Shown piece after piece: positions 30,566 to 30,607 of a DNA stretch of 30,607 nucleotides; the first letter of the stretch is position 1; each line of letters begins with the position of its first letter. The notes beneath the pieces were generated by a model. The model saw nothing but the letters and a program-made list of their open reading frames with translations. It had not been told where the DNA came from and did not search any database. This DNA comes from Mastigamoeba balamuthi (taxonomy: Eukaryota > Evosea > Mastigamoebida > Mastigamoebidae): the NCBI GenBank assembly GCA_902651635.1, contig CACRSC010000010.1, positions 174,020-204,626 of the forward strand. The letters are read 5' to 3'. Both the position numbers and the translations under genes were made by a program.

Positions 30566-30607
<42 letters not shown>
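30566..30607. repeat. (CT)n microsatellite at the window end
   Basis: There are 21 uninterrupted CT units to the last base. Assemblies often break at such runs, so this may be a natural contig end. Confidence 0.95.

Noticed and set aside
1-30607. CRISPR arrays, rRNA or tRNA genes, bacterial operon signals
   Set aside because: I saw no regularly spaced short repeats, no tRNA-like cloverleaf with the usual box sequences, and no ribosome-binding-site patterns. The introns show a nuclear eukaryotic genome.

Overview
The window is nuclear DNA of a GC-rich unicellular eukaryote. Nearly every gene is interrupted by short GT-AG introns, mostly 40-60 nt and up to about 425 nt, whose phases can be matched exactly. 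An amoebozoan is a reasonable guess, because tectonin-type lectins, Sel1 proteins, a REJ receptor and a kinase-cyclase-kinase signalling protein occur together. The sequence alone does not prove this and I do not name a species. All gene models are my own reading-frame and splice-phase reconstructions.

Layout. 1-738 is a gene-free upstream region. 739-5323 (+) is a 13-exon type I membrane protein with a signal peptide, Cys-rich modules, a REJ-like ectodomain, a degenerate GPS-like motif, one membrane helix and a cytosolic tail. 5606-7233 (-) is a Sel1-repeat protein. 7703-8279 (-) is a small unknown three-exon gene. 8607 (+) begins an F-box protein. At 8736 a single N interrupts the sequence, after which about 2.2 kb is repeated: 6523-8735 matches 8737-10959. 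A second, truncated Sel1 copy, a second small gene and the complete F-box/leucine-rich gene (10831-12480) follow. This looks like either a tandem duplication or two haplotypes joined end to end by the assembler. 12956-14442 (+) is a family 92-type glycosyltransferase.

14635-23155 (-) carries three tandem paralogues of a secreted tectonin beta-propeller lectin, each with twelve repeats that probably form two six-bladed propellers. Between them lie a decayed glycosyltransferase fragment (about 17060-17345) and an orphan Sel1 exon (20580-20832). The paralogues share a promoter block that includes a TGACGTGG motif about 95-100 nt upstream of each start codon. The third copy has lost the splice acceptor that would join its two propeller halves.

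From about 23480 a host gene of unknown function runs on the + strand. It is split by a complete 2.1-kb piggyBac-like transposon (24700-26799) with 47-bp inverted repeats and an apparent ATAT target duplication. Removing the element with one ATAT restores the host frame. The transposase appears to carry two SAP domains between its second and third catalytic aspartates.

27691-30547 (-) is a decayed kinase-cyclase-kinase gene with several frameshifts and nonsense codons, in more AT-rich sequence. The window ends in a (CT)n microsatellite.
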